Below, in pieces: positions 1-8,979 of a stretch of 64,000 nucleotides of DNA. Numbering within the stretch: position 1 is the stretch's first letter; each line of letters starts with the position of its first letter. A model generated the notes under the pieces. It ran no database searches. It was given only the letters and a program-made list of their open reading frames with translations, and was not told the DNA's origin. Source of the DNA: Bacillota bacterium (GTDB lineage: Bacteria; Bacillota; Sulfobacillia; JAJZYS01; JAJYTV01); contig JAJYSJ010000012.1 in NCBI GenBank assembly GCA_021793645.1, forward strand, positions 25,755 through 89,754, read 5' to 3'. The position numbers and the translations under genes are program-made.

Positions 1-462
1 CAACGGTAGAGCCAAGCCCACCCAAACGGACGTGAGAATGGCAAATATCCCACGTTTCGCGCGGCATTTGTGCCGATGTCGCCCGCGCTTCGCATACGGG
101 CGAGGCGATGTCCGGGTACGACAGACCGGTTACTTCACTCGATTGCGAAAAGGCTTTCCTCTATCTGCGCAAACCTCCTCTGAACGCGTCGATGGTGATG
201 GCTGCGGCCGCCAGGGTGGGCTGTGGCTGCCAGGGGCAACGTGAGACTGCTCCCGCCCTCCTTGAAGCGTACGCAGCGAGCTCTCGCGACGCGCACCGTC
301 CGAAGCGTCCTTCGAACATTTCATTCGGCATGCGCGTGTGCAGCCAAGTCTTCACACAACCGCAAAGCGGCGTCCTGCGATCGCGGCAGGAGGATTCTTC
401 AACGGCGCGGAACTGTCACCGATCGTGAGATGTCCCCTCGATATCCCTTGGAGGTGTCCTTC
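1..462. other. No gene assigned at the left edge
   Basis: I see no supported gene here. Short open frames on both strands have no recognisable motifs. An AGGAGG-like sequence near 388 is not followed by a plausible start. The real coding region begins at 463. Confidence 0.4.
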
Positions 463-1602
463 TTGGCCGACCAACGCGTCATCGACGCTATGCTGCGCAA
501 CTGGCGCGACGAGGTGGAAGGTGCCTTCACCTACCGCGAGCTTGCCGCCAGTGAACCCGATACCCACCGCAAGAGCATCCTCGTGAGACTCGCGGAGGCG
601 GAAGAGCGCCACGCTGAACAGTGGGAAACGCACATTCGCGAGTTGGGCGCGGAGATCCCCGACCGGTCCGAGGTCCAGAGCAAGTTGAAAGGCGCCAGCC
701 GCACGATGGGACGCGACGCCTGGCTGCGCAAGCTGGAAGCTGATGAGCAGCAGGACGTTGGCAAGTACCGCGATCTGCTGTCATGGCTCCCACAGGGAAA
801 CGTGAGACAATCCGTCGCGATGATGGCGCAGGAGGAGGCCGGCCACGCGGAGAGCCTCTCTGCGCTCGTCGGTGCCCACGATCCCGGCTCCGCGCTGAAT
901 CGCCTGCTCGGTCGGGAGCGCTGGCACGTGACCAGTTCCAGCGGCTGGATCGGGGACGCGATCTACGGCGCGAACGACGGGCTGGGTGCGATCTTCGGCA
1001 TCGTCTCTGGCGTCGCAGGCTACACCAACGGCTCCGGTCACTTGGTCGCGATCTCCGGCCTCGCGGGGATGATCGCATCTGCGCTCTCGATGGGCAGCGG
1101 CGCCTACCTCGCTGCGAAGTCGGAGGGCGAGGTGCACCAGGCCGAAATCGCCCGCGAGAAACGCGAGCTCGAGGAGTCGCCTGAGGAAGAGAGCGAGGAG
1201 CTCGCCCTCTTTTACCAACTCAAGGGACTCTCGGAACAAGAATCCCATGAACTTGTGGCGCGGCTCGCGGAAAAGCCGGACGTGATGCTGCAAACCCTGG
1301 TGCAGGAGGAGCTGGGCCTCTCGGCAGACAGCGCGCCGAACCCCTTGGTGTCCGCGCTGAGCTCCTCGGTTGCAACAGCGGTCGGCGCGATCATTCCGGT
1401 CATCCCCTTCTTCTTCATGCACGGGCTCGCAGCGGTGCTGGTCGCGGCCGTCATCTCGCTGGTCGCCCACTTCGTCGTGGGTGCGCTAAAGACGATCGTG
1501 ACAGCGCGCAGCTGGCTTGCCAGCGGACTTGAGATGACGATGGTCGGTGCGATCGAGGGTCTCATCACGTTCGGACTCGGCCGGCTGCTCGCAGGTGCCT
1601 AA
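463..1602 (+). CDS. VIT1/CCC1-family transporter with N-terminal ferritin-like domain
   Basis: The first ~140 residues form a rubrerythrin/ferritin-like helical domain with Glu/His pairs (EGAFTYRELA, AEERHAEQWETH, AQEEAGHAESL). The rest is a VIT1/CCC1 membrane domain beginning at SSGWIGDAIYGANDGLGAIFG, with about five membrane segments and a cytosolic acidic loop. Family members move Fe(II) or Mn(II) across membranes, and in fused forms the ferritin-like part is thought to sense or bind iron. I prefer the TTG at 463 because GGAGG lies 8 bases upstream; an in-frame ATG at 430 lacks a good site. The gene overlaps the next start by 8 bases, so the two are probably translated together. The metal specificity is not readable from sequence. 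Confidence 0.8.
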   Translation: MADQRVIDAMLRNWRDEVEGAFTYRELAASEPDTHRKSILVRLAEAEERHAEQWETHIRELGAEIPDRSEVQSKLKGASRTMGRDAWLRKLEADEQQDVGKYRDLLSWLPQGNVRQSVAMMAQEEAGHAESLSALVGAHDPGSALNRLLGRERWHVTSSSGWIGDAIYGANDGLGAIFGIVSGVAGYTNGSGHLVAISGLAGMIASALSMGSGAYLAAKSEGEVHQAEIAREKRELEESPEEESEELALFYQLKGLSEQESHELVARLAEKPDVMLQTLVQEELGLSADSAPNPLVSALSSSVATAVGAIIPVIPFFFMHGLAAVLVAAVISLVAHFVVGALKTIVTARSWLASGLEMTMVGAIEGLITFGLGRLLAGA

Positions 1603-2548
1603 GGAATTGGGCTACGCCGACGGTCTCGGCTGCAGCATCGAGGGCGGCGCCCTCGATGTGCCGTCCGTCTCGATAGGCTGCGTGACGCATGATGACGTCA
1701 AGACCGGTGTGACGCTGATCCTCTTTCCTCCAGGATCCTGCGGGGCCGTCGATGTCGCCGGCGGTGCACCGGCGACCCGTGAGACCGAGGTGCTGCGCCC
1801 AGAAAACCTCGTGCCCGGCCCGGACGCGGTGCTGCTCACCGGAGGCAGCGCCTACGGGCTGCGCGCGGCGGACGGGGCGATGCAGGTCCTCGCGCAAGCC
1901 GGACGCGGCGTCTCGGTCGGTGCCGTGCGCGTCCCCATTGTCCCGGCGGCTGCCATCTTCGACCTCGGTGTCGGCGCAGCCGTTGCCCCGTCTGCCGAAG
2001 ACGGGGCAACGGCTGCCCGTTTCGCACTGGAGGGAAGCTGCGCGCTGCCGGAGGGTAGATTCGGCGCAGGGTGCGGCGCAACGGTCGGCAAAGCGCTCGG
2101 GGCGGAACACGCGATGCACGGTGGGCAGGGGGCTGTGACGCTCGTCGCGCCCGATGGCCTGCGCGTAGGCGCCGTGGCCGTCGTCAACGCGCTCGGCAGC
2201 GTTGTCGCGAAGGATGGGACCGTACTCGCGGGGCCGCTCGGCGCGGGCGGAGCAGCGCTCCGGACAACGCCTTTGCTCGCGATCGGCGAGGCCTCTCCCG
2301 GCCAGCCGGGCGAGGCCACGACCATCGCCTGCGTCGCGACCAATGCGCGTCTGCAGAAGTCAGAACTCCAGCGCGTCGCACGGATGGCCCACGACGGCCT
2401 CGGCCAGGCCGTCGAGCCGGCGCACACGCTTTTTGACGGCGACACGATCTTCTGTATCTCCTGCGGCGATCTGCCTGCAGATCCCTCTCGCGTCGGCGCG
2501 CTTGCGGCCGCTGCCGTCGCTGAAGCGATCCGGCGCGCAGTCCTCTAG
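1595..2548 (+). CDS. P1-family (S58, DmpA-type) aminopeptidase
   Basis: About 317 residues, typical of the short P1 peptidase family (L-aminopeptidase/D-esterase, self-cleaving Ntn-like hydrolases). Recognisable blocks are LTGGSAYGLRAADG, GAVAVVNALGSV, the nucleophile region ATTIACVATN (a Thr where DmpA has Ser) and MAHDGLGQAVEPAHTLFDGDT. It would cleave N-terminal residues of small peptides or amides in the cytoplasm. The GTG at 1595 overlaps the stop of the transporter, and homology begins at KELGYADGLGCSIEGG. No partner gene explains its substrate. Confidence 0.8.
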   Translation: MPKELGYADGLGCSIEGGALDVPSVSIGCVTHDDVKTGVTLILFPPGSCGAVDVAGGAPATRETEVLRPENLVPGPDAVLLTGGSAYGLRAADGAMQVLAQAGRGVSVGAVRVPIVPAAAIFDLGVGAAVAPSAEDGATAARFALEGSCALPEGRFGAGCGATVGKALGAEHAMHGGQGAVTLVAPDGLRVGAVAVVNALGSVVAKDGTVLAGPLGAGGAALRTTPLLAIGEASPGQPGEATTIACVATNARLQKSELQRVARMAHDGLGQAVEPAHTLFDGDTIFCISCGDLPADPSRVGALAAAAVAEAIRRAVL

Positions 2549-2685
2549 GCCGTCGGACGCGGGAGAAGACCCGCACTGGTCATCCGACCCATCGGGATTT
2601 CCTCTGGCCGCCATTCACGGCAGCCGCTGTTCCCACCGCGCGGGAAACCCTACGCTGAGAACAAAGGATGCAGGAGGCGATCGCG

Positions 2686-3450
2686 TTGGATCAGCGGGAC
2701 AAGGTGCAGCAGCAGTTCGGAAAGCAAGCCGCCAAGTACACGCACAGTCCCAGCCATGCCTTCGGCCATGACCTTGGCAGACTCTTGGAACTCCTGCCTC
2801 TGCAGCCGGAGATGAGGGCGCTCGACGTGGCGACCGGCACGGGGCACACGGCGCTCGCGCTCGCCGCACTGGTGCGCGAGGTAGTCGCGGTCGACATCAC
2901 ACCGGAAATGCTTGCAGAGGCCCGCCAGCTCGCAAAGGAGCGCCGGGTGGAGAACGTGGTCTTCCAAGAAGGCGACGCGGAGGCCCTGCCCTTTCCCGAT
3001 CAGGTCTTCGACGCAGTGACGTGCCGTCGCGCTCCGCACCACTTCCCCAACATTCCCGGGTTCCTCGCGGAGGTTTCGCGCGTGCTTCGTTCCGGCGGCA
3101 GCTTCGGCTTGGCCGATCAGACGACGCCCGAGTTCGACAGCGGGCGAGACTTCATCGAGACGTTCGAGAAGCTGCGCGACCCGAGCCACGTCCACGCACT
3201 GTCGCCGTCCGACTGGCGGGCGGCGATCGAGGGGGCCGGCTTGCATGTCGCCCACTTGGAGGTGCAGACAGAGGACCGCGATGTCGAGGAGTATCTGGAT
3301 GTCGCAGGTGTACCTGCGGAGCGGCGTGCGGAAATCTATCGGCGCATCGCCGCCTCCCCCCGAGAGGCAGCCGAGATGAACGGCTTCCACGAGGTGAACG
3401 GCCGCCTGCGCTTCGAGCGCCGACGGGTCATCACCGTAGCGCGCCGCTAG
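2686..3450 (+). CDS. Class I SAM-dependent methyltransferase (UbiE/Methyltransf_11 type)
   Basis: A single Rossmann methyltransferase domain. Motif I is LDVATGTGHTALALA, the acidic residue binding the ribose follows in VVAVDITPEML, and the post-I/II region is GDAEALPFPDQVFDAVTCRRAPHH. It is closest to UbiE/YcgJ-like small-molecule methyltransferases; the substrate is unknown. An ATG at 2668 exists, but AGGAGG inside that extension lies 9 bases before TTG 2686, so I take TTG as the start (MDQRDKVQQQF). It stands alone between the peptidase and the GNAT gene, all on the same strand. Confidence 0.8.
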   Translation: MDQRDKVQQQFGKQAAKYTHSPSHAFGHDLGRLLELLPLQPEMRALDVATGTGHTALALAALVREVVAVDITPEMLAEARQLAKERRVENVVFQEGDAEALPFPDQVFDAVTCRRAPHHFPNIPGFLAEVSRVLRSGGSFGLADQTTPEFDSGRDFIETFEKLRDPSHVHALSPSDWRAAIEGAGLHVAHLEVQTEDRDVEEYLDVAGVPAERRAEIYRRIAASPREAAEMNGFHEVNGRLRFERRRVITVARR

Positions 3451-3488
3451 ACGCAGGGACCGCTGCGCCGTGGTCGAAACCCGAGGGC

Positions 3489-3899
3489 ATGACGAACATG
3501 CGTTACGAGCACACCTTGCCGCCGGTCGAGGAGTTCTACCCACTATTTCTCTCCACCGGATGGAACGAGAGGCTGAAACTGACGCAGGACCAGTTGGCGG
3601 CTGCTCTGCATGCCAGCTGGTTCGGCGTCAGCGTCTACAGCGGCAGCTCGCTCGTCGGCACCGGGCGACTGCTCTCCGACGGTGTCTACCAATGCATCAT
3701 CTGCGACGTGATCGTGCGGCCAGACCACCAGGGTCTGGGAATCGGCCGCGAGATCATCCGGCTACTGCTGGAGCATGGTCGCACTTGCGGAATCCGCTGG
3801 ATGCAACTCACCTCGGCGCGCGGCAAACGCGGCTTCTACGAGAAGCTCGGGTTTTCCGCTCGTCCGGACGACGCGCCGGGCATGGATATCTGGCTGTAG
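3489..3899 (+). CDS. GNAT family N-acetyltransferase
   Basis: A 136-residue GNAT protein. The acetyl-CoA binding loop is seen in VRPDHQGLGIGREIIRLLLEHG (Q/RxxGxG/A motif), followed by the conserved late block RGFYEKLGF. It would transfer an acetyl group to a small amine or protein N-terminus. The family is clear but the substrate is not. It converges on the nitrilase gene with only about 12 bases between stops. Confidence 0.75.
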   Translation: MTNMRYEHTLPPVEEFYPLFLSTGWNERLKLTQDQLAAALHASWFGVSVYSGSSLVGTGRLLSDGVYQCIICDVIVRPDHQGLGIGREIIRLLLEHGRTCGIRWMQLTSARGKRGFYEKLGFSARPDDAPGMDIWL

Positions 3900-3911
3900 C
3901 CAGCCCTTACC

Positions 3912-5489
3912 CTATTGCGGTGTCCAGAGCGGTCGGTAGTGCTCTGGACGCCGCCTTCGCAGATGCGGCTTAAGCCGTACATCCGGAAGGCCGCGCAGGG
4001 TGGGCCGCGTATCCACAATCCCTTCGGCGCCCTGCAAGGACGCCTCCCCGCGCCCCTTGGCGGCGCTGAAGACAGCACAAGGCAGTTCCGCAGAGGCATA
4101 AGCGACAAACAGGTCGTCACTTGCGGCGCGCACCCGCGGGATGAAGTAATAGCAGTCATCCGCCGGTGCAGGTCCACGTTCGCTTCGCACAGTGCTCCCC
4201 GCAAACCGCCCAGGGGCGAAGCCGAGGCCGCGGTCTGGCGTGAGCAGCAGGTCGACGCCCTCCATCGCGAACAGGCGTGAGGTCTCCGGCCAGGCGAGTT
4301 CTTCGCCCCGACAGAGCCCCACACGCACCCCGGGGAGGTTTACGATCGCTCGCTCGGTCCCCCTGTCTTGCGGTCGGCGCAATGCGAGCAGGCCTTCAGG
4401 GCCCACAAGGGCAAGGTCTCCCGTGCTGGCACTGCCGAAGGCGAGATAGATTCCCTGTGCACGGCAAACTCGTACTGCCTCGTTGGTGCTCTCGGCATCC
4501 CATGCACCTTCCAGTGCATCGGCGGGCAAAACGACGACCTGATCGCGCACACCGCGCAAGTTCCGCACCAGACCGCGCAGACTGCCGCGCAGCGGCAGGG
4601 CGGAAACGCGCAGTTCGCCGCCCTGCGGCAGGCTGGGATGCGCATAGAGATTAAAGAAGGCCTCTGGATTGAAGCGATGGGTGTCGCGCGCTAGCGGAAT
4701 GCAGTCCCGTGGCGGCAATGGTGCTTTGCGGGTGCCTGGACTCCCCTTTTCAATCTCCGCCAGCACAATGCCCTCGCCATCGTCGCGCGTCGCAAGGACT
4801 GTTCCGTCCGCGGCGAAGATCGTGCTGCCTCCAGAGAAGGCAACGCCCCGCTCGGTTCCGATGCGGTCCGCGGCAATCAGCGGCAGCCCGAGTTCCCACG
4901 CCCGGGCCCACCAGTAGTAGCTGGGGGCAGGGCCGCCGCACCAATTGGTCGGGAATGCGATCAGGTCAGCGCCAAGAATCTGCAGCACTCTTGCGCCTTC
5001 GAACAATTCGATGTCTGCACAGTCCAACAGGCCGATGGCTCCATGCGGGGTCTGCACGACGACGTGGCCGAGGTCTCCGTCCATCGCCCAGCGCGGCTCC
5101 GCTATGAAGCTGTGTACCTTGCGGTACTTCCCGATCAGCCCCTGCGGACCGACGACCGCGATGCTGTTGTAGTAGATCCCGGTCGCGGCATCGACCTCAG
5201 GCAAACCAAGCACCGCAACGCTGTCGTGGACTGCGCAGACCGCCTGCACCAGCCCGGTCGTCGGACCTGGCAGCGTTTCCACGAGCCCGGAGACGTCCGC
5301 CCGGTCGTAAAAGCAGTAACCGGTTGTCGCCATCTCAGGTGCGACCGCGATGCGAGCACCCGCAGAGAACGCCTGCGACAAGAGGTCTAGGAGACGCCGG
5401 GTGTTGCCTTCCTTGTCGTAGAGCGTTGGCAGAAACTGCAGTGCGGCCACCTTCAATGCAGGCGTCGTGGGACGTGGTGACGCGCTCAT
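3912..5489 (-). CDS. Two-domain carbon-nitrogen hydrolase (nitrilase superfamily)
   Basis: About 525 residues with two nitrilase-like domains. Domain 1 (to ~residue 260) has the full Glu-Lys-Cys triad: Glu in VAPEMATTGY, Lys in IGKYRKVHSF, Cys in GLLDCADIELFEGAR. It should hydrolyse a linear amide or nitrile. Domain 2 (from ~residue 285, LRVSALPLRG) keeps the fold but lacks a clear triad: ADALEG replaces the Glu motif and GLCRGEELAWPE resembles a displaced Cys strand. The ATG at 5489 overlaps the marR stop as ATGA, so the gene is translationally coupled to its probable regulator. Confidence 0.75.
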   Translation of the reverse strand: MSASPRPTTPALKVAALQFLPTLYDKEGNTRRLLDLLSQAFSAGARIAVAPEMATTGYCFYDRADVSGLVETLPGPTTGLVQAVCAVHDSVAVLGLPEVDAATGIYYNSIAVVGPQGLIGKYRKVHSFIAEPRWAMDGDLGHVVVQTPHGAIGLLDCADIELFEGARVLQILGADLIAFPTNWCGGPAPSYYWWARAWELGLPLIAADRIGTERGVAFSGGSTIFAADGTVLATRDDGEGIVLAEIEKGSPGTRKAPLPPRDCIPLARDTHRFNPEAFFNLYAHPSLPQGGELRVSALPLRGSLRGLVRNLRGVRDQVVVLPADALEGAWDAESTNEAVRVCRAQGIYLAFGSASTGDLALVGPEGLLALRRPQDRGTERAIVNLPGVRVGLCRGEELAWPETSRLFAMEGVDLLLTPDRGLGFAPGRFAGSTVRSERGPAPADDCYYFIPRVRAASDDLFVAYASAELPCAVFSAAKGRGEASLQGAEGIVDTRPTLRGLPDVRLKPHLRRRRPEHYRPLWTPQ

Positions 5490-5950
5490 GATCCCTCGGC
5501 CTCGGCCGGCAACGCACCGCGGATGATCTCCGAAAGGGTGCTCCACACTCCAGTTAGGCGGACGAGCTCCTCCTTGTGGACGATCGTCAGGCCTCGCAGG
5601 ATCTGCTTGCCCTCCGTTGTCAGCGCCACGTCTACCACGCGGTGGTCCAGGGCGGATTGCCGCCTGAAAACAAGATTGGCGCTCTCCATCCGATCCACCA
5701 GCCCCACGACCGTATGGTGGCGCACTTGCAGGTGTTCGGCGATCTCCTTGATCGTTGCGAACTCGCGGCCTGGCATGCCCTGAATCGTCAGCAGCAGCTG
5801 GTGCTGCTGCGGACTGAGGCCAGCACGTCGGGCAGCCTCCTCGCTGAAGCGCAGAAAGCGCCGCAACTCGCCGCGAAACGCGGAAAGCTTCTCGTACTCG
5901 CGTTTGGTGACAAGAGCGCCGTCTGCGGCCGACCGCGGCGAATCTGACAT
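5486..5950 (-). CDS. MarR-family transcriptional regulator
   Basis: A 154-residue winged-helix protein of MarR type. The core reads SPQQHQLLLTIQG, then the recognition region IKEIAEHLQVRHHTVVGLVDRM, then the wing RRQSALDHRVVDVALTTEGK. A strong AGGAGGAG site precedes ATG 5950. It is divergent from the ClC gene and upstream of, and overlapping, the nitrilase gene. The 19-bp palindrome at 6009-6027 between the divergent starts is the likely operator, so this protein probably controls both itself/nitrilase and ClC. MarR ligands are often aromatic acids; the ligand here is unknown. Confidence 0.85.
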   Translation of the reverse strand: MSDSPRSAADGALVTKREYEKLSAFRGELRRFLRFSEEAARRAGLSPQQHQLLLTIQGMPGREFATIKEIAEHLQVRHHTVVGLVDRMESANLVFRRQSALDHRVVDVALTTEGKQILRGLTIVHKEELVRLTGVWSTLSEIIRGALPAEAEGS

Positions 5951-6008
5951 GTCTCTCCTCCTGAAACCATCATACCTTGATCCTCCCGCCGTTGGCGGGT
6001 TCGCAAAT

Positions 6009-6027
6009 TATATCGTCATCCGATATA
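6009..6027. promoter_or_regulatory. Probable MarR operator (TATATCG-N5-CGATATA)
   Basis: A perfect 7-bp inverted repeat with a 5-base spacer lies in an AT-rich patch between marR (start 5950) and the ClC gene (start 6064). Size and position fit MarR dimers, which bind 16-20 bp palindromes over divergent promoters. The functional link is inferred. Confidence 0.6.
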
Positions 6028-6063
6028 CTATACCGTGTCCAAAGAAAGGTTGCGGTAGATCGG

Positions 6064-7908
6064 ATGAACGGTGCGCGGATCCTTCACGGGGCACGTCGGC
6101 TGCGGGGCGACTATCGCACGGACGCAGGCCGACTTCTCTACCTGTCGCTATGGTCCATCGTGGTCGGGGCTGGCGCCGGCATTGTGGCCGTTGTGCTCCT
6201 GCATCTGATCGGACTCGTTACCCATCTCTCCTATGACGGAACCTTCGCCTGGTCGCTTGTGGTGCCGAACCCGGCGCACTGGGGATGGCCTTCCGTCTTC
6301 GTGCCGGTCGTCGGCGGTCTTCTCGTCGGGCTGATGGCGCGCTACGGCAGTGACAAGATCCGGGGACACGGCATACCGGAGGCCATCCAGACGATCCTCG
6401 AGGACCGCAGTGTGATGGAACCCAAGGTCGCGGTGATCAAGCCGCTGGCGTCTGCGATCACGATCGGCACCGGAGGGCCCTTCGGAGCGGAGGGTCCGAT
6501 CATTATGACGGGCGGGGCGTTCGGATCGCTGCTCGCGCAGTGGCTTCCGGTCACCACGCGCGAGCGCCGCACGCTGCTCGTCGCCGGTGCCGCGGCCGGC
6601 ATGGCCGCCACATTCGGATCTCCGATCTCCGCCTCGCTGCTCGCTGTGGAACTGCTCTTGTTCGAATGGTCTCCGCGAAGCTTCGTGCCGGTGACGATTG
6701 CGAGCGTCGTCGCCTACTCGCTGCGCACACTCTTCTACGGTACGGCTCCGGTCTTCGGAAACGGCATGATGCTCCCCTGGCCGCACCTCAGTTGGCTGTG
6801 GGCAGCGGCGGCACTCGGCGTCGCGGCAGGCATCGCCTCGGGGCTCTTGACCAAGGCTGTGTACTTCGTCGAGGACGCCTACCGCCGCCTGCCGATCCAC
6901 TGGATGTGGTGGCCCGCGATCGGCGGGGTCTTCGTCGGGCTTGCGGGCCTCGCGGTTCCACAGGTGCTCGGCGTTGGCTACCCGGTCATCCGTTCACTCG
7001 ACGCGGGCGAGATCCTGCCACTGGCGGCGCTCGCGCTGCTCGTGGCGAAGGCTGTCGTCTGGATCCTTGCCTTGAGTTCCGGTACGTCGGGCGGCGTACT
7101 TGCGCCATTGCTCATGATCGGTGGAGCGCTCGGTGCCCTGGCGAGCCCGCTCCTGCCAGGCCATCTGCCGGCCCTCTGGGCGACCGTCGGCATGGCGGCG
7201 CTGCTCGGCGGGACCATGCGCGCGCCGTTCACTGCGACGATCTTCGCCCTCGAGACGACGCACGACTGGACGGTCGCATTCCCCGTCTTTCTTGCGAGCG
7301 TCATCAGCACCGCAGTTACGGTCATCTGGATCCCGCGCTCGATCCTCACGGAAAAGGTGGCGCGCCGCGGCGTTCATGTCGCACGAGAGTACGAGGTGGC
7401 ACCGTTCGAGCGCTTTAGCGTCGGCCAGGCCATGCTCGCGTGGCCGCCAGCCGGTCTGCTGCGCACGGCGCATCAACCCGCTGCCGCAGACACGTCCAGC
7501 GATGGCGACGCTTCACCCAGTCTGCCTGACATCTTGCCGGTTGTAGACGATGCAGGCCACGTGCTTGGCGCCGCTCGGCGCGCGGATGTCTTAGGCATCT
7601 GTGCACCAGCCGACCTAAGGCAATTGGTCCGACCCGTCCCCAGCGTCTCGCCCACTGCACGCCTGGCGGATGCTGTTGCTGCGATGGCCCAGTCCGAGGT
7701 CGAGGCAGCGCTCGTCGTGGGGCCGAACGGCGAGCCGGTCGGATGGCTGCCCCTCGCGGCGACTCTGGCGGCCTGGCGCAGTACATGGACGGATGAGCAC
7801 GTCGCCCAGCGCATTTTCAAGCGCGTGCGCAGAGTCGGAGACAACACCGCCGAGCAGGATTCCCCCGACGTCCTTACTCGTGATCGCGCCGGACAAGAGC
7901 CAAGCTAG
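6064..7908 (+). CDS. ClC-family chloride channel/antiporter with C-terminal CBS pair
   Basis: About 614 residues. The membrane part has the ClC signature motifs: GHGIPEAI (anion-binding loop 1), FGAEGPIIMTGGAFGS (carrying the gating Glu) and SGTSGGVLAPLLMIGG (loop 3). The C-terminal ~150 residues form two CBS-like repeats (PDILPVVDDAGHVLG and DAVAAMAQSEVEAALVVGPNG) that may bind nucleotides. The ATG at 6064 is chosen because homology starts just after it. Upstream codons run into the MarR operator. Nothing indicates a fluoride-specific CLC-F (no riboswitch or fluoride genes nearby). Confidence 0.85.
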   Translation: MNGARILHGARRLRGDYRTDAGRLLYLSLWSIVVGAGAGIVAVVLLHLIGLVTHLSYDGTFAWSLVVPNPAHWGWPSVFVPVVGGLLVGLMARYGSDKIRGHGIPEAIQTILEDRSVMEPKVAVIKPLASAITIGTGGPFGAEGPIIMTGGAFGSLLAQWLPVTTRERRTLLVAGAAAGMAATFGSPISASLLAVELLLFEWSPRSFVPVTIASVVAYSLRTLFYGTAPVFGNGMMLPWPHLSWLWAAAALGVAAGIASGLLTKAVYFVEDAYRRLPIHWMWWPAIGGVFVGLAGLAVPQVLGVGYPVIRSLDAGEILPLAALALLVAKAVVWILALSSGTSGGVLAPLLMIGGALGALASPLLPGHLPALWATVGMAALLGGTMRAPFTATIFALETTHDWTVAFPVFLASVISTAVTVIWIPRSILTEKVARRGVHVAREYEVAPFERFSVGQAMLAWPPAGLLRTAHQPAAADTSSDGDASPSLPDILPVVDDAGHVLGAARRADVLGICAPADLRQLVRPVPSVSPTARLADAVAAMAQSEVEAALVVGPNGEPVGWLPLAATLAAWRSTWTDEHVAQRIFKRVRRVGDNTAEQDSPDVLTRDRAGQEPS

Positions 7909-8068
7909 GGAAGCGCACCGCCTGCCCTCGGCTGCCGCCGCGCCAGGCTTGCGGGGAGACGACTTCGCCTCCACTAGATTTCGGAAGGTTCGGCGCGCCT
8001 TGGGGCGAAGTGAAAACTCGAGCTGCTTGTGCACTATCAGCGCTACAGCCTGAACGGAGGAACGACGC

Positions 8069-8959
8069 TTGCGACTTCTTTCGTTGTTCAAGCCAGAGTA
8101 CGTCTACCGCCCTCGGCAAGTCCTGCGACGCATCCGCCTGACGTCTCGGCGCGTGGCGCAAGACGAATGCGTCGTCGACCTCCCCTGGGGATTGACGCTC
8201 TCCGTCAACCCGCACGAACTGATCGGGAACTGCGTCGCCCGTCTAGGCGTCTACGACCTCACTGTCAGCGAGGCGCTTTGGCGCCTTCTGGATCCCGGGG
8301 AAACCGCAGTCGACGTCGGCAGCAACGTCGGCTACACCGCGAGCATCCTGGCACAGCGGACGGGGCCGACGGGCCAGGTCTATTGCTTTGAACCCCACCC
8401 GGACATCTTCCGGCGGCTGCAGCGCAACGTGTCCCGCTGGGATCTCCCCGTCAGCGCAAGAAACGTCGCGGTCTCCGACGATGACGGAGAGGCCGAACTG
8501 CGTGTACCGCGGTACTTCCCAGGTAACCAGGGAACAGCATCGCTGGCGATGACGCCGACCGAAGGCACCGGGCAGGGCATCAAGGTCCACACGCTCACCT
8601 TGGACGGCCTCGACGACCTGGTGGGACCGATCGGCGTGATGAAGGTAGACGTGGAGGGGCACGAACCGGCAGTCTTTCACGGTGCCCAAGGTCGCCTGCA
8701 GCGGGGTGAGATTCGCGACATCGTATTTGAGGATCACGGAGCGTTCCCGACGCCTGCGATGCGCCTTCTCGCGGACTACGGCTATCGGCTGTACGCTTTG
8801 CGCCACCGCTTTCGGGGACCGTACCTCACGGCGCCCCGCGCGGGGAAAGGCGGCGCTGATCCGCCGAACTACCTTGCCACGCTAGACCCGGAGCGCGCAG
8901 AGCAGCGCTTCGCGCAAGCCGGCTGGAGCCTCCTGACCCGGCGCAGCGTGCGCGGCTAG
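8069..8959 (+). CDS. FkbM-family SAM-dependent methyltransferase
   Basis: A 296-residue FkbM-type methyltransferase. SAM motif I is AVDVGSNVGYTASILAQ, followed by YCFEPHPDIFRRLQRNV and the diagnostic late block MKVDVEGHEPAVFHGA. Family members often O-methylate sugars or polyketides. Start TTG 8069 has CGGAGG 8 bases upstream. It stands alone between the ClC gene and a convergent permease operon, so the substrate is not suggested by context. Confidence 0.85.
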   Translation: MRLLSLFKPEYVYRPRQVLRRIRLTSRRVAQDECVVDLPWGLTLSVNPHELIGNCVARLGVYDLTVSEALWRLLDPGETAVDVGSNVGYTASILAQRTGPTGQVYCFEPHPDIFRRLQRNVSRWDLPVSARNVAVSDDDGEAELRVPRYFPGNQGTASLAMTPTEGTGQGIKVHTLTLDGLDDLVGPIGVMKVDVEGHEPAVFHGAQGRLQRGEIRDIVFEDHGAFPTPAMRLLADYGYRLYALRHRFRGPYLTAPRAGKGGADPPNYLATLDPERAEQRFAQAGWSLLTRRSVRG

Positions 8960-8979
8960 CCGGCTCTGCCCTTCCCTTC

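Noticed and set aside
223..429. N-terminal extension of the VIT1 gene starting at 223
   Set aside because: The added residues have no ferritin-like homology and no ribosome site; GGAGG precedes TTG 463.
6028..6063. Fluoride riboswitch before the ClC gene
   Set aside because: The interval is too short and AT-rich, contains a MarR-type operator, and the ClC motifs are not CLC-F type.
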